Part shown: positions 36,992-47,828 of the stretch, one piece after another | Position numbering within the stretch: position 1 is the stretch's first letter | Layout of the letters: each line of letters opens with the position of its first letter | Assembly: GCF_000213655.1 (NCBI RefSeq) | Contig: NC_015554.1 | Location: 3,472,001-3,536,000 of the forward strand | Reading direction: 5' to 3' | Length of the DNA: 64,000 nt | Source: Alteromonas naphthalenivorans | Lineage (GTDB): Bacteria; Pseudomonadota; Gammaproteobacteria; Enterobacterales; Alteromonadaceae | Program-made: the position numbers and the translations under genes | Notes under the pieces: generated by a model | What the model saw: the letters and a program-made list of their open reading frames with translations, nothing else | Told to the model about the DNA's origin: nothing | Database searches by the model: none

Positions 36992-38614
36992 ATGTGGTTA
37001 CGCAATTTTAGTTTGATTCAAAGGCTCGGTATCATTGTTGCGCTTACGGCGCTTTTATTTTTAGTGCTAACCGGTGTGGTATTAAACCAGCACTATAAAG
37101 CACTGAAGGAAAAGTCGTATAAAGAAAATCAACACCTTGTAGAAGTTGTTCATACGTTACTGGCTAATTTTGAGGCACTGGAAGGGGTTGATGAAGAAGC
37201 CGCTAAACAGCAAGCGCTGACCGCTGTTAGCCGCCTTCGGTATGATCAAAGCAATTATTTTTGGATACAAGATGCCACCCCCGCCATGGTAATGCACCCC
37301 ATCAAACCATCGCTGAACGGGCAAGATTTACGAACCTTTAAAGATGGAAACGGCAAAGCGTTTTTTGTGGAAATGGCCCAACAGGTTAAGTCTTCAGGTA
37401 GTGGCTTTGTTGACTATGTATGGCCACTACCAGGGGAAGAAACGCCAGTAGATAAGATTTCGTATGTTAAAGAGTTCAAACCATGGGGATGGACTGTCGG
37501 TTCAGGTATTTACTTATCCACCCTTGAAGCTGAGTACGCTCACTTACGTAATTTGCTTATCGTTATTTGTATTATTAGCGTGTTATTAGTAGTAGCGCTT
37601 ATCTTCTATATTGGTGGCAGTATTGTTAAACCTGTTCAAGAAGTCACCGAGCGAATGAAAGATATTGCTATGGGAGAGGGGGATTTAACACGTTCACTTC
37701 CAGAATCAGGCCAAGATGAAATTACTCGACTTGCGCGTTATTTCAATGAATACACCAATAAAATGCGGCAATCATTGTTAGGTATACGTGAAAATATCAC
37801 CGCTCTTACCCAACAAGCTGTGCTGGTTGAAAACGTTAGCCAAGATAGTAGCGGTCAAGCGCAAAGCCAGAATGAAAATATGATGCAAGTTGCTGTGGCC
37901 ATGGAGCAAATGACCACTCAGATTCAACAAGTAAGTCAAAATGCAGATACTGCTGAAACGAGTACCAGCGGCGCACGCGCCAACGTAGAACAAGGTACCA
38001 GCGTGGTGGAAAGTACTGTCAGCGATATTCACTCTTTGACATCGAACATTGAGAGCGTGAGCTATGTGGTGAGCGAGCTTGCCGAACAAACTAACAGCAT
38101 TGGCGCTGTTCTAGACGTGATTCGCGGCATTGCCGATCAAACTAACTTACTTGCACTGAATGCTGCTATTGAGGCCGCTCGCGCTGGGGAACAAGGCCGA
38201 GGGTTTGCCGTGGTGGCCGATGAAGTTCGTACACTAGCCAGTCGTACAGGCCAAAGTACCGATGAAATTCAAGCGATGATTGAAAAGCTACAGAGCAATG
38301 CAAAAGCCGCCGTAGAAGCCGTGCAAGTAAGTCAGAATGCTTCAGCAAATACGGTGGACAATGCCAACAAAGCAAACGATAGCTTAAAAGAAGCCGACCG
38401 GCTTATGAATGAGATTTCAGGAATGAGCAGCCAAATAGCCCGTGCGACAGAGCAACAAGCTGAAGCCGCGAATGAGGCTAACATTCGTATCAATGCCTTA
38501 TCAGGTGCAGCTGATAACAGTCTAAAAACGGCGGAAAAATTAGCCAGTGCCAGTCAGGCTCTTAAAGCAAGCTGTGTGGCGATAAAAGAAATTGCCAGCA
38601 AATTTAAACTTTAG
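36992..38614 (+). CDS. Methyl-accepting chemotaxis protein with single Cache sensor
   Basis: 540 residues. Transmembrane helix at about 11-31, a periplasmic single-Cache domain (about 35-185; [22 protein letters not shown] and [14 protein letters not shown]), a second helix at about 188-210, HAMP (about 212-265), then the coiled-coil signalling domain with the strictly conserved tip [37 protein letters not shown]. sCache receptors often sense small carboxylates or other metabolites; the ligand here is unknown. It is preceded by an RBS (GTGAGGA). Confidence 0.92.
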   Translation: MWLRNFSLIQRLGIIVALTALLFLVLTGVVLNQHYKALKEKSYKENQHLVEVVHTLLANFEALEGVDEEAAKQQALTAVSRLRYDQSNYFWIQDATPAMVMHPIKPSLNGQDLRTFKDGNGKAFFVEMAQQVKSSGSGFVDYVWPLPGEETPVDKISYVKEFKPWGWTVGSGIYLSTLEAEYAHLRNLLIVICIISVLLVVALIFYIGGSIVKPVQEVTERMKDIAMGEGDLTRSLPESGQDEITRLARYFNEYTNKMRQSLLGIRENITALTQQAVLVENVSQDSSGQAQSQNENMMQVAVAMEQMTTQIQQVSQNADTAETSTSGARANVEQGTSVVESTVSDIHSLTSNIESVSYVVSELAEQTNSIGAVLDVIRGIADQTNLLALNAAIEAARAGEQGRGFAVVADEVRTLASRTGQSTDEIQAMIEKLQSNAKAAVEAVQVSQNASANTVDNANKANDSLKEADRLMNEISGMSSQIARATEQQAEAANEANIRINALSGAADNSLKTAEKLASASQALKASCVAIKEIASKFKL

Positions 38615-38659
38615 TGAACCAAATTAGTCGTAAAAAGGAAGGTATTCACAGGTTTATAC

Positions 38660-38728
38660 TACTTCCTGCGTATGGAAGTATTTAAAGCGGTGCTTTAGAC
38701 TGGTTATCTACATCGTTAGATAACCAGT
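38660..38728. repeat. Two consecutive perfect hairpins upstream of the TIGR03545-type gene
   Basis: TACTTCC (38660-38666) pairs with GGAAGTA (38674-38680). Then ACTGGTTATCTA (38699-38710) pairs with TAGATAACCAGT (38717-38728) around a 6-nt loop. Neither is followed by a T-run. The second ends 26 bp before the ATG of the next gene, so it may act in its leader or as an operator. Confidence 0.55.
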
Positions 38729-38754
38729 TAAACGTCGTTTACAAGGAGTGATAT

Positions 38755-40473
38755 ATGAGCAGTGAGAGTAAAGGGATCCCAATCAAGTATTGGGTATTGG
38801 GCTTTTTTGTACTACTTATCTTAGTTTATGTTCTATTTGCTAATACCATTATTAAAGCCGTACTAGAGTCGAAATTAGGCGAGTCTTATGGCGCAGAAGT
38901 CAACATTGCCGAATTTGATCACTCTTTATATCCTACCACTGTCACTCTTAAAGGCATTGGCTTAACCAATGCGACTAAGCCTTCTCATAATCAAGTACTC
39001 GTTGGCGAAGCAAATGCTGACGTTGCCCTAATGCCCCTGCTTTCCAATCAAGTTGTAGTAAACAACCTTAACTTACTTGATGTGCAATTTGACCAGGTCC
39101 GCGAGCACGAAGGTGAAGTTTACCGAGTGCCTGAAAGCTCACTGTCCTACGATGAAATTAAAGCAAAAGCCAAAGAAGCAGTGCCTTCTGTAGACGAATT
39201 GCTTGCCCGTAATCCATTAAAAACGACCGCCGCCGTTGCCGAGGCAAAAGAAGCCTATGCCACCTATTCTGAAGGCTTGAAGCAAGACTATGAAAGCTTG
39301 CCTGATAAAGAACGCATCGACTATTACAAAACCCAGGTTGCTGCGCTTAAAGAAACGAATTACAAAGATCCACAAGCCCTCATTCAAGCCAAGTCATCGT
39401 TAGATAAATTAAAAGAAGAGATGAGTGCAGATCGTGCGCTTATTAGCAGCTTTACCGAAAAAGCGTCGAATGCTAAGAGTGCGTTGAGCAGCTCGGTAAA
39501 GGCCTTAAAAGAAGCGCCTAGTGAAGATTATGCGTTACTTAAAGGCGTGATTGCGGGCGATGAAGCAGCCCTATCTCAAGTGACTTACTTTGTATTTGGC
39601 GACAAAGCTGCTGAATACACAGAGTACCTAATGTCGGCCATGCAAATCGTGATGCCACTACTTCAAGGTGGTGATACGCCAGAAGAACCTGCTGCCGATA
39701 TGCCTTCTATTTTGGTGAAGCAAGCTAATGTGTCTGTGCTTTGGCAAAACGAATCGATAAGTAGTTCTTGGCAAAACATCACCAACACCCACAGTGTGTT
39801 TGGCGACCCAACCACCTTTACCATTGAAGCGGCTGGCGACATGCTTAAGCAATTTACCTCAAGTGGTGAATTCTGGATTGATGAAAGTGGCGTAGATGCA
39901 AGCCAAGTGTGGGAGTTAGCTGGGGTAAATATGTCAAATATTCCCGTAAGCGGTAATGAAACCCTTAACGCCGTGATGAAAACCGCACTCGTGGCAACTA
40001 CTGGATCTATGGAAGTGGTTGATAACCAGCTTAGCGGCAACGGCAAGGTTAACTTGCAAGAGTTAGTGATGGAAGCCACAGGTACAAGCGACGTGACAAG
40101 CGCGATTGCCTCGGCACTTCAATCGTTAAGTAGTTTATCGATGACCATGTTACTTGATGGCACTTTAGCTAACCCTGGATTTAATATTAAGTCAGATTTA
40201 GACAATAAATTGGCCCAAGCTGCTATCTCTCAACTCACCGCGTCTCAGCAAGATAAGCTTGATGAACTTAATACCAAACTAAATGCGATGGTTGCCAGCG
40301 AACAAGATGCTCTATCGAGTGAATTGGTTGATGTTAATTCAATGCTAAGTGCGGCACAGGGCGACAGCGGCGCCTTACAAGAACTACTTCAAAGCCAATT
40401 GAGCAGCGTAGTTGAAGAACAAAAGAATAAATTGTTCGACAAACTAAAAGGTAAATTAGGGCAAGGTGAATAA
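38755..40473 (+). CDS. Inner-membrane-anchored large periplasmic protein (TIGR03545-like, AsmA-like architecture)
   Basis: 572 residues. One N-terminal transmembrane helix (about 11-32) is followed by a beta-rich segment (AEFDHSLYPTTVTLKGIGLTNATKPSHNQVLVGEANADVALMPLL) like the start of AsmA-type proteins, a long charged helical region (about 130-280) and a Ser/Gln-rich helical C-terminus. It resembles the TIGR03545 conserved hypothetical family; that assignment is from memory of the pattern, not a search. The ATG has AAGGAG upstream. Followed by a terminator, so it is a single-gene unit. Function unknown; lipid or envelope transport is one possibility from the AsmA-like start. Confidence 0.65.
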   Translation: MSSESKGIPIKYWVLGFFVLLILVYVLFANTIIKAVLESKLGESYGAEVNIAEFDHSLYPTTVTLKGIGLTNATKPSHNQVLVGEANADVALMPLLSNQVVVNNLNLLDVQFDQVREHEGEVYRVPESSLSYDEIKAKAKEAVPSVDELLARNPLKTTAAVAEAKEAYATYSEGLKQDYESLPDKERIDYYKTQVAALKETNYKDPQALIQAKSSLDKLKEEMSADRALISSFTEKASNAKSALSSSVKALKEAPSEDYALLKGVIAGDEAALSQVTYFVFGDKAAEYTEYLMSAMQIVMPLLQGGDTPEEPAADMPSILVKQANVSVLWQNESISSSWQNITNTHSVFGDPTTFTIEAAGDMLKQFTSSGEFWIDESGVDASQVWELAGVNMSNIPVSGNETLNAVMKTALVATTGSMEVVDNQLSGNGKVNLQELVMEATGTSDVTSAIASALQSLSSLSMTMLLDGTLANPGFNIKSDLDNKLAQAAISQLTASQQDKLDELNTKLNAMVASEQDALSSELVDVNSMLSAAQGDSGALQELLQSQLSSVVEEQKNKLFDKLKGKLGQGE

Positions 40474-40522
40474 AGCTCCTTTGATTCCTTAGCCCTTCGC
40501 GGCATAATAGGTAATAACGTAG

Positions 40523-40546
40523 AGGGCAGTTTACTGCCCTTTTTAA
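40523..40546 (+). terminator. Rho-independent terminator
   Basis: AGGGCAGT-tt-ACTGCCCT followed by T5. It separates the TIGR03545-type gene from the ftsB-rpoS cluster. Confidence 0.8.
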
Positions 40547-40580
40547 ATTTTCCTCCGCTTAGCGGTTTTCAGGTGATTTT

Positions 40581-40871
40581 GTGTGGCAAGATAAATGGCT
40601 TCCTATTGTACTCATCACCCTATTAGGGTTGTTGCAGTATCGACTGTGGTTTGGGAAAAACAGTATTCCTGACTACCTTAGTCGAGAGCAGGAAGTAAAA
40701 ACTCAAGCGCAGCAAAACGCAAACCTTGCACAGCGAAATGCCCTACTAAACGCAGATATCACCGACCTTAAAGTAGGCTTAGAAGCCATTGAAGAGCGTG
40801 CTCGCAATGAACTAGGCCTAATTAAGCAAGGGGAAACTTTTTACCGGATTTTACCGCCAGAAACTAAGTGA
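40581..40871 (+). CDS. ftsB: Cell division protein FtsB
   Basis: Small bitopic divisome protein that links FtsL and FtsQ. 96 residues with a short cytoplasmic tail, a transmembrane helix at about 6-24 and a Gln/Asn-rich periplasmic coiled coil, ending in the typical ARNELGLIKQGETFYRIL. Starts at GTG with AGGTG five bases upstream. Its stop overlaps the ispD start (GTGA). Confidence 0.93.
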   Translation: MWQDKWLPIVLITLLGLLQYRLWFGKNSIPDYLSREQEVKTQAQQNANLAQRNALLNADITDLKVGLEAIEERARNELGLIKQGETFYRILPPETK

Positions 40872-41608
40872 GTAACATGACATCCTCCTCTGTGGTTGCG
40901 GTTATTCCCGCAGCTGGAATTGGCAGCCGAATGCAGGCCGATCGCCCCAAGCAGTATTTAACCCTTCAAGGGAAAACGATTCTTGAACACACCGTTGAAA
41001 TACTGCTAAACCATCACGCCATCGATTACCTTGTTATTGCCATTAGCCCTCACGACACTTACTTCCCTTCTCTTGCCATTGCTAATAATCCGAAGGTAAA
41101 AGTCGTAGAAGGTGGCAACGAGCGAGCTGACTCTGTGCTAAATGCCGTAAACACCCTGCCAGAAAATACGTGGGCATTAGTGCACGATGCCGCGCGTCCT
41201 TGCGTAAGTACTCATGACATTACTCAATTGCTAACGGTGATGGATAATGAACAGGTAGCTGGCGGTATTTTAGCCTCTCGGGTACGAGATACCATGAAGC
41301 GTGGGGCAGATAGTCAGGCAGCTAATGCCAATTTCCCCACCGTTCTTCATACTGAGAGTAGAGAAAATTTATGGCATGCCCTTACGCCGCAGTTGTTTCC
41401 CACTACGCTGCTTAAGAACGCGTTATACGATGGCCTAGCCGCTGGCGCATCCATTACCGATGAAGCATCAGCCATAGAATACAGCGGGCATAAGGTTGCA
41501 CTTATTGATAGCGACCCAGCCAATATTAAAATTACCCACCCAGGGGATTTACCCTTGGCAGATTTTTACTTACATCAACGACAGAAGGCACAATCAGAAT
41601 GCGAATAG
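40868..41608 (+). CDS. ispD: 2-C-methyl-D-erythritol 4-phosphate cytidylyltransferase IspD
   Basis: Third enzyme of the MEP isoprenoid pathway; joins CTP and MEP. 246 residues with the nucleotide-binding start [20 protein letters not shown], the central VHDAARPCV and the C-terminal [28 protein letters not shown]. The GTG at 40868 overlaps the ftsB stop; an ATG three codons later is also possible. Overlaps ispF by 10 bp. Confidence 0.96.
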   Translation: MSNMTSSSVVAVIPAAGIGSRMQADRPKQYLTLQGKTILEHTVEILLNHHAIDYLVIAISPHDTYFPSLAIANNPKVKVVEGGNERADSVLNAVNTLPENTWALVHDAARPCVSTHDITQLLTVMDNEQVAGGILASRVRDTMKRGADSQAANANFPTVLHTESRENLWHALTPQLFPTTLLKNALYDGLAAGASITDEASAIEYSGHKVALIDSDPANIKITHPGDLPLADFYLHQRQKAQSECE

Positions 41609-42072
41609 GACACGGTTTCGACGTTCATAAATTTGGTGGCGACGGCCCCATTGTTATTGGTGGTGTAAGCATTGACTATGAACAAGGCCTAGTCGCCCAT
41701 TCTGATGGCGACGTATTACTACATGCGTTATGCGACGCCTTACTTGGCGCTGCAGCCCTAGGTGATATTGGCAAACATTTTCCCGATACTGATGATGCCT
41801 ATTCAGGTGCAGATAGTCGTGTACTACTCAGGCATGTGGTTCACGTAGTAAACGAAAAGGGCTATACCTTAGGCAATGCCGATATGACCATAGTGGCGCA
41901 AGCCCCAAAAATGGCACCACACATTCAGGCCATGCGAGAAATCATAGCCAAAGACTGTCATTGCGAGCTTGATGCAATCAATGTAAAAGCGACTACGACA
42001 GAAAAACTCGGATATACAGGCAGAAAGGAAGGCATTGCTGCACACGCGGTAGTGCTACTAGAAAAGATATGA
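41599..42072 (+). CDS. ispF: 2-C-methyl-D-erythritol 2,4-cyclodiphosphate synthase IspF
   Basis: Makes the cyclic diphosphate MEcPP in the MEP pathway. 157 residues; zinc ligands in GHGFDVHKF (Asp8, His10) and the later [31 protein letters not shown], with the C-terminal [20 protein letters not shown]. Overlaps ispD and truD, so the three are translationally coupled. Confidence 0.97.
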   Translation: MRIGHGFDVHKFGGDGPIVIGGVSIDYEQGLVAHSDGDVLLHALCDALLGAAALGDIGKHFPDTDDAYSGADSRVLLRHVVHVVNEKGYTLGNADMTIVAQAPKMAPHIQAMREIIAKDCHCELDAINVKATTTEKLGYTGRKEGIAAHAVVLLEKI

Positions 42073-43139
42073 AACCATTACATACTCAACACTGGAATTA
42101 CTACTTTAATAAACCCGTTTCAACTGGCTTATTTAAATTCCAACCTGATGACTTTCAGGTTGTGGAAGACTTAGGTTATGAACCCTGCGGTGAAGGCGAG
42201 CATCAATTCATATTTGTAGAGAAAATTAATACCAATACTGCTTTTGTGGCTGAACAACTGGCTCGCTATACCAAATTGCCCCTTCGCCAAGTAACTTATG
42301 CTGGCCGCAAAGATAAGTATGCTCTTACCCGTCAGTGGTTTGGTTTGCATGCACCAGGGCAAGCTGATTTCGATTTTAGCGATTTTGAGCTAGAAGGTGT
42401 GCGGGTTATTAAGCAAACTCGCCACAATAGAAAACTTCGTACCGGTCAATTAAAAGGTAATGCCTTCACCATTACGCTGCGCCAAGTTGTACACCCTGAA
42501 GCCATTGAAGAACGCCTGCAGGAAATCGCCAAACATGGTGTGCCTAATTATTATGGCGAACAGCGCTTTGGGGTCATGCGTGTGAACGAGCAAGGTGAAG
42601 TGCAGCGCGGTGGCAACCTTGCCATGGCTGAGCGGATGATAAACGGTGAAACCATTCGTCATAGAAATAAGCGCTCTATGGCATTATCGGCCTTGCGTAG
42701 CTGGCTATTCAATGAGGTCATCTCTACTCGTTTAGAAAACGAGACCTTCGATAAAGTAGTTACCGGTGATGCATTGGTATTAACCGGCTCAAACAGTTTC
42801 TTTATTGACGATGACAAGCAGCAAGACAGTCAGCAACGTTATGAAGACAAAGATGTATGTCCTTCGGCACCGCTTTGGGGTAAGGGTGACTTAGTTACCA
42901 CATCAGAAGCAAACGCTACGGAGGAGAAAGTAGCGATAGGCCATCCTGAAGTTATCGACTTCCTAGGGCAATGTGGTTTCGAGCAAGAACGTCGTGCAAT
43001 AAAAATATGGCCATCGCAACTTGAATGGCAAAGTAAGGGTGATACATTAACCCTATCTTTTTCATTACCTAGCGGTTGTTTTGCCACATCCGTACTTAGG
43101 GAATGTGTTGAAACCGTTTCTCCCATTCACAGTATTTAG
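42069..43139 (+). CDS. truD: tRNA pseudouridine-13 synthase TruD
   Basis: Isomerises U13 in tRNA-Glu. 356 residues with the family motif [15 protein letters not shown] (catalytic Asp82) and [10 protein letters not shown], plus the TRUD-specific insert domain that ends in a charged loop (about 240-290). Stops 10 bp before surE. Overlaps ispF by 4 bp. Confidence 0.95.
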   Translation: MKPLHTQHWNYYFNKPVSTGLFKFQPDDFQVVEDLGYEPCGEGEHQFIFVEKINTNTAFVAEQLARYTKLPLRQVTYAGRKDKYALTRQWFGLHAPGQADFDFSDFELEGVRVIKQTRHNRKLRTGQLKGNAFTITLRQVVHPEAIEERLQEIAKHGVPNYYGEQRFGVMRVNEQGEVQRGGNLAMAERMINGETIRHRNKRSMALSALRSWLFNEVISTRLENETFDKVVTGDALVLTGSNSFFIDDDKQQDSQQRYEDKDVCPSAPLWGKGDLVTTSEANATEEKVAIGHPEVIDFLGQCGFEQERRAIKIWPSQLEWQSKGDTLTLSFSLPSGCFATSVLRECVETVSPIHSI

Positions 43140-43149
43140 TTGAGATTGC

Positions 43150-43893
43150 ATGAAAATCCTAATGAGTAACGATGATGGTGTGTTTGCAAAAGGCTTAGCT
43201 ATTTTGCACGAAACTATCGCCAGCGAGCACGATATTACTGTTGTCGCCCCCGATCGTAACTGTAGCGGCGCAAGTAACGCCCTTTCGTTACATCAACCCC
43301 TTCGTATTCAACGCATGGACAGTGGCTTTTATTCTGTCAATGGCACGCCATCAGACTGTGTTCATTTAGGTATCAGCCGAATATTAAAAGATGACCCCGA
43401 ACTGGTGGTATCTGGCATTAATCATGGTGCTAACTTAGGCGATGATGTAGTTTATTCAGGTACGGTAGCCGCGGCGACGGAAGGGCGATATATGGGCTTG
43501 CCTGCCATTGCCGTGTCGCTAGCCAGCAAGAAAGGGGAGCACTTTGAAACGGCTGCGCGGGTAGTGCTAGATATTATCCGTAAACTTCAATCTCACCCTT
43601 TACCTGCAAATCAAATTTTGAACGTAAATGTTCCTGATATACCCTATGATGAGCTTAAAGGTATTGAAGTAACCAGACAAGGTCGCCGACATCGCGCTGA
43701 ACCGATGTTTGAAGACAAAGACCCGTTTGGTCAAACCATCTATTGGTATGGCCCAGCAGGTTCTGAACAAGATGCAGGCCCAGGTACAGACTTTCACGCA
43801 GTCGCAAACGGATATTGCTCCGTTACGCCGCTCAGTGTTGATATGACTGCCTACCAAAGCTTAGACAATATGAAAGAATGGTTAGCCAAGTAA
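43150..43893 (+). CDS. surE: 5'/3'-nucleotidase SurE
   Basis: Metal-dependent survival-protein phosphatase acting on nucleoside monophosphates and short polyphosphate. 247 residues; metal site in MSNDDG (Asp7-Asp8), with APDRNCSGASNALSL and SGINHGANLGDDVVYSGTVAAATEG. Sits with pcm in the stationary-phase cluster before rpoS. Confidence 0.97.
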   Translation: MKILMSNDDGVFAKGLAILHETIASEHDITVVAPDRNCSGASNALSLHQPLRIQRMDSGFYSVNGTPSDCVHLGISRILKDDPELVVSGINHGANLGDDVVYSGTVAAATEGRYMGLPAIAVSLASKKGEHFETAARVVLDIIRKLQSHPLPANQILNVNVPDIPYDELKGIEVTRQGRRHRAEPMFEDKDPFGQTIYWYGPAGSEQDAGPGTDFHAVANGYCSVTPLSVDMTAYQSLDNMKEWLAK

Positions 43894-43935
43894 CCAAATA
43901 ATGCGCGGCCGATAATAAGGATAATAAGCACCACC

Positions 43936-44571
43936 ATGAGAGCCTCCAGAAAAGGGGATGCGCTAGCACAGCTGCTTTATGACGAAGGGATCCGTTCGCA
44001 GCCTGTGCTTAACGCCATTGCCGGTACACCCCGGGACACATTCTTACCTGATGCGCTTAAGCATAAAGCCTATCAGAATACTGCGCTGCCTATTGGGCAG
44101 GGGCAGACCATTTCGCAACCCTATATTGTTGCGAAAATGACCGAACTGCTGCTAGATAGTCCGAATAAACCAGAAAAAGTGTTAGAGATTGGTACCGGCT
44201 CTGGTTATCAGACCGCTATTCTTGCACAGCTTTTTTCGGCGGTATTCAGCGTAGAACGAATCAAATCGCTACAATTTCATGCCAAAAGACGGATGAACCA
44301 ACTCGATTTACATAATATTGCCATGAAGCATGGTGATGGATGGAAAGGGTGGACATCTAAAGGTCCTTACGATGCCATTATTGTGACGGCTGCGGCCAGT
44401 AGTTTGCCGCAAGATTTATGCGATCAATTAAAAGAAGGAGGCCGCCTGATCATTCCCGTAGGAAATGAACAGCAGTCTCTATTGTGTATCGACAGGATAG
44501 AAGGCGAGCTAAAAACCACCACAATAGAGGCGGTGCGTTTTGTTCCCTTAGTAGCAGGAGAGCTATTGTGA
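43936..44571 (+). CDS. pcm: Protein-L-isoaspartate O-methyltransferase Pcm
   Basis: Repairs damaged isoaspartyl residues using SAM. 211 residues with [21 protein letters not shown], the SAM motif [15 protein letters not shown] and DAIIVTAAA. It starts 42 bp after surE and its stop overlaps the GTG of the yqaA gene. Confidence 0.96.
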   Translation: MRASRKGDALAQLLYDEGIRSQPVLNAIAGTPRDTFLPDALKHKAYQNTALPIGQGQTISQPYIVAKMTELLLDSPNKPEKVLEIGTGSGYQTAILAQLFSAVFSVERIKSLQFHAKRRMNQLDLHNIAMKHGDGWKGWTSKGPYDAIIVTAAASSLPQDLCDQLKEGGRLIIPVGNEQQSLLCIDRIEGELKTTTIEAVRFVPLVAGELL

Positions 44572-45146
44572 AATTGTTCGAGCCAATGTACGACATGGCA
44601 CTTCGATGGGCTAGACACCGCCATGCGGTTAAATATTTAGGTGGGCTTAGTTTTGCTGAGTCAGTATTTTTCCCAATTCCACCTGATGTCATGCTTGCGC
44701 CCATGTCGTTGTCTCAACCGGACAAAGCGTGGCGCTTCGCGCTTATTACTACGCTTGCGTCTATTTTTGGGGGGATAGCGGGTTATTGGCTGGGGTATTT
44801 TGCCTTTGATGCATGGTTAGCGCCTATCATTGAAAGTTGGGGCTATACCCACAAAATAGAAACTGCGACGCAGTGGTTTGCCGATTACGGCGTTTGGGTG
44901 GTGTTTGTAGCGGGGTTCTCCCCTATTCCCTATAAAGTCTTCACTACCAGTGCTGGCTTTCTACAAATGGCGTTCTTTCCGTTTCTTATTGCCTCTGCGG
45001 TAGGCCGTGGCGCAAGATTTTTCTTGGTCGCAGGACTTATGCGCTGGGGCGGCGCCCCTATGGAAGCAAAGCTACGCCAATATGTGGAAGTATTAGGCTG
45101 GGCAGTGGTGCTATTGGCTGTTGCCGCTTACCTTATCTTGCGATAA
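44568..45146 (+). CDS. YqaA/DedA-like inner-membrane protein
   Basis: 192 residues from GTG 44568 ([14 protein letters not shown]), which overlaps the pcm stop as GTGA. A longer in-frame extension to 44484 lies inside pcm and is rejected. It has four to five hydrophobic segments and the DedA-like motif [18 protein letters not shown] and [14 protein letters not shown]. DedA-family proteins flip or move lipids or support envelope energetics. This gene commonly sits between pcm and nlpD in marine gammaproteobacteria. Confidence 0.85.
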   Translation: MKLFEPMYDMALRWARHRHAVKYLGGLSFAESVFFPIPPDVMLAPMSLSQPDKAWRFALITTLASIFGGIAGYWLGYFAFDAWLAPIIESWGYTHKIETATQWFADYGVWVVFVAGFSPIPYKVFTTSAGFLQMAFFPFLIASAVGRGARFFLVAGLMRWGGAPMEAKLRQYVEVLGWAVVLLAVAAYLILR

Positions 45147-45156
45147 TAGCAGAGCG

Positions 45157-46020
45157 ATGTCATACCGCTTAGTTCTGATTGGTGCTGTGCTACTGCTACT
45201 ACAAAGTTGCAGTAGCCGAACCGGCCCTGCCCCCGTTGTTCTATTAAATAGTCAAGCAGATCAAGAGTCTGGTGGATTCACATCAGATACCTATAAAGTA
45301 CAGCCAGGAGACACCCTTTTTGGCATCGCTTGGTATACCGGAAATGACTATCGAGATATCGCTAAATTTAACAGTTTATCAGAACCTTATCGTATTTTCC
45401 CTGGTCAAGAATTACGCATCACTCCCCCCCCTAAAATTGTAAAGATTTCGACAAGATCCAAGCCGCAGACCACTCAGTCAGCAGATCCGACCACGACAAC
45501 AGTAGACAAAAGTTTGATTGACCCCCCCAAACCACGGGCGTATGGTGAAGGTGAAAAAGTTGTTAAGCGACAAAACGTTACGAGCGTCAACAGGCCGTCA
45601 GAAAGCGTCAAAATAACGGCAGCCAATAGTTTTCCTAACAAGGTAAAGAAGTGGGTTTGGCCTACCAAAGGTAGGGTTGTTGAAACGTTCAGTAAGTCAG
45701 AGTCGGGCAACAAAGGAATTGATATCGCTGCGGCAAAAGGTACATCGATACACGCGGCAGCAGATGGAAAAGTTGTTTATTCAGGAAGCGCCTTAAGAGG
45801 CTACGGTAATTTGGTTATTATCAAACATACCGACACCTTTTTAAGTGCCTACGCATACAACGACAACATTATCGTTAAAGAACGAGACTGGGTGTCAGCG
45901 GGGCAAAAAATCGCCACCATGGGTGACAGCGGAACAAATTCGGTAAAACTTCATTTTGAAGTTAGGTATCGTGGAAAGTCTTTAGACCCACTGCGTTATC
46001 TGCCAGCTACACGACCATAA
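45157..46020 (+). CDS. nlpD: LysM/M23 murein hydrolase activator lipoprotein NlpD
   Basis: About 287 residues from ATG 45157 (MSYRLVLIGAVLLLLQSCSS; lipobox Cys at about 17). A LysM domain (about 46-90; YKVQPGDTLFGIAWYTGNDYRDIAKFN) and a C-terminal LytM/M23 domain (about 170-285). The first His of the active M23 H-x3-D motif is replaced (GNKGIDIA) while HFEVR is kept, the degenerate pattern expected of an amidase activator (AmiC in E. coli) rather than a peptidase. Immediately upstream of rpoS. Confidence 0.93.
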   Translation: MSYRLVLIGAVLLLLQSCSSRTGPAPVVLLNSQADQESGGFTSDTYKVQPGDTLFGIAWYTGNDYRDIAKFNSLSEPYRIFPGQELRITPPPKIVKISTRSKPQTTQSADPTTTTVDKSLIDPPKPRAYGEGEKVVKRQNVTSVNRPSESVKITAANSFPNKVKKWVWPTKGRVVETFSKSESGNKGIDIAAAKGTSIHAAADGKVVYSGSALRGYGNLVIIKHTDTFLSAYAYNDNIIVKERDWVSAGQKIATMGDSGTNSVKLHFEVRYRGKSLDPLRYLPATRP

Positions 46021-46093
46021 TAATAACAAATAACAATAAGAAACGAATTAAGGAGAAACGTCGTAAGGTAAACCTTGAAGCAGGAGATTCATT

Positions 46094-47086
46094 GTGGGTC
46101 ATATAAATCAAAGCCTAGAATCAAATACGAAAGATGACTTAAATGTCATTGATATACCAGCCGATCTGAAAACAGATAAAATAATATCTGATGACACTGA
46201 CACCAATTCAGAAGAATTAGTGTTAAGCCAAGACGACCAACCAAAAAATCTAGACGCCACACAGTTATATCTAGGTGAAATCGGCTTCTCGCCTCTGCTT
46301 AGTGCAGAAGAAGAAGTGTTTTTCGCCAGAAAGGCTCTACGTGGATGTGAAGCCTCACGCAAGCGCATGATTGTTAGCAATTTACGCCTAGTAGTGAAAA
46401 TAGCGCGTCGATACAACAACCGCGGTCTTGCCCTGTTAGATTTAATCGAAGAAGGGAATCTAGGACTTATACGTGCTGTTGAAAAGTTCGATCCCGAACG
46501 TGGTTTTCGTTTTTCAACGTACGCAACCTGGTGGATAAGACAAACCATTGAACGCGCAATTATGAATCAAACGCGCACGATTCGGTTACCTATCCATGTT
46601 GTAAAAGAACTTAATGTATATTTACGTGCAGCTCGTGAGTTATCTCAGAAACTCGATCACGAACCTACTGCTGAAGAAATTGCACTTGCCTTAGACAAAC
46701 CTGTCGAAGACGTTACCAAGATGCTGCGACTTAATGAACGTATTACGTCGGTAGATACCCCAATTGGTGGCGAAAACGATAAAGCGTTGTTAGATATTCT
46801 AGCCGATGAAAAAGAATTCGGTCCAGAAGAGAACTTACAAGACTCAGACATCAAATCAAATATTGTTGGCTGGCTGGAAGAACTCAACCCTAAGCAACGT
46901 GAAGTGTTGGCAAGACGCTTTGGATTAATGGGTTATGAGCCCTCAACGCTTGAAGATGTGGGTGCTGAAATTGGTCTTACTCGTGAACGAGTTCGTCAAA
47001 TTCAAGTAGAGGCATTACGTCGATTGCGAGACATTCTAGGCCACCAAGGCCTATCGCTAGAAAATTTATTTAACCAAATGAATTAA
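46094..47086 (+). CDS. rpoS: Stationary-phase sigma factor RpoS
   Basis: 330 residues starting at GTG with AGGAG upstream. The [16 protein letters not shown] start of region 1.2, region 2 ([30 protein letters not shown]), region 3 and region 4.2 ([28 protein letters not shown]) all fit RpoS rather than RpoD. The N-terminal 50 residues are acidic, as usual. The main promoter is probably inside nlpD, as known in E. coli; I did not identify it here. A terminator follows at once. Confidence 0.97.
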   Translation: MGHINQSLESNTKDDLNVIDIPADLKTDKIISDDTDTNSEELVLSQDDQPKNLDATQLYLGEIGFSPLLSAEEEVFFARKALRGCEASRKRMIVSNLRLVVKIARRYNNRGLALLDLIEEGNLGLIRAVEKFDPERGFRFSTYATWWIRQTIERAIMNQTRTIRLPIHVVKELNVYLRAARELSQKLDHEPTAEEIALALDKPVEDVTKMLRLNERITSVDTPIGGENDKALLDILADEKEFGPEENLQDSDIKSNIVGWLEELNPKQREVLARRFGLMGYEPSTLEDVGAEIGLTRERVRQIQVEALRRLRDILGHQGLSLENLFNQMN

Positions 47087-47106
47087 TAGCACATTGTACT
47101 AACACC

Positions 47107-47138
47107 ATGCCGAGGCGCATTTTGCCCTCGGCATTTTT
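47107..47138 (+). terminator. Rho-independent terminator after rpoS
   Basis: ATGCCGAGG-loop-CCCTCGGCAT followed by T5. Sits between the convergent rpoS and folA genes. Confidence 0.85.
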
Positions 47139-47148
47139 GTTTGTAGTC

Positions 47149-47649
47149 TTAAACCCTGGTTAAACTCACAAAAGTGTAGTTATGTGGGTTCTTCTCATCA
47201 GCGGTGTGCTCCTCACGGCTTTTCTCTTTCCAATGGCCATGGGCATCATAATCAGGAAACTGTGTATCGCCTTCTACTGCCAAATTAATAAATGTTAGGT
47301 GCAAAGTATCAGCCTTATCTAAAAACGCCTGATAAATGGTGCCACCACCAATAATCATAACCTCATCTGGGTGACTCTCTAATGCTGAAGCATATTCGAT
47401 AGCCGCTTCAGGTGATGATACAACCGACGCGTCTGGCAAACTGTAAGCGCTGTTTGTAGTGATAACAATATTCGGTCTTCCCGGCAAAGCGCGTCCGATA
47501 GACTCATAGGTTTTACGCCCCATAATGACAGGCTTACCCATGGTTACTTGTTTGAAATGTTTCAAATCTGCTGGCAAATGCCAAGGCATGTCGTTATCAG
47601 CTCCGATAACACGGTTATTAGCCATCGCGGCAATCATCGCAATTTTCAT
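47149..47649 (-). CDS. folA: Dihydrofolate reductase FolA
   Basis: Reduces dihydrofolate with NADPH; it works with ThyA, encoded elsewhere in this window. 166 residues from ATG 47649 (MKIAMIAAMANNRVIGADNDMPWHLPADL), with MGRKTYESIGRALPGRPNIVIT. An in-frame TTG at 47664 adds five residues without a ribosome site. Converges on rpoS. Confidence 0.95.
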   Translation of the reverse strand: MKIAMIAAMANNRVIGADNDMPWHLPADLKHFKQVTMGKPVIMGRKTYESIGRALPGRPNIVITTNSAYSLPDASVVSSPEAAIEYASALESHPDEVMIIGGGTIYQAFLDKADTLHLTFINLAVEGDTQFPDYDAHGHWKEKSREEHTADEKNPHNYTFVSLTRV

Positions 47650-47828
47650 AGTAATACTGACCAAAAGTGTTTCAATTGCACCTATGATAACTGATTAAAA
47701 CCGAGGCGATAACACCCTTCGACTTACCTGCCCCAGTTACTATGAATTTAAACAAACCTAGCCACTTTTCTGTCCTGTTTATTTTCTCATTTTTGACTTA
47801 CTTAGATACAGATCAAATAGTCTTCCTC

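Noticed and set aside
39663-40079. 138-codon frame opposite the TIGR03545-type gene
   Set aside because: Antisense to a gene with good RBS and codon use; no support of its own.
44484-44567. N-terminal extension of the YqaA-like protein
   Set aside because: Lies within pcm; GTG 44568 overlaps the pcm stop in the standard GTGA coupling and gives the family N-terminus.
46108-46548. 146-codon frame opposite rpoS
   Set aside because: Fully antisense to a conserved sigma factor gene; composition is Ser/Arg-rich as expected of a shadow frame.
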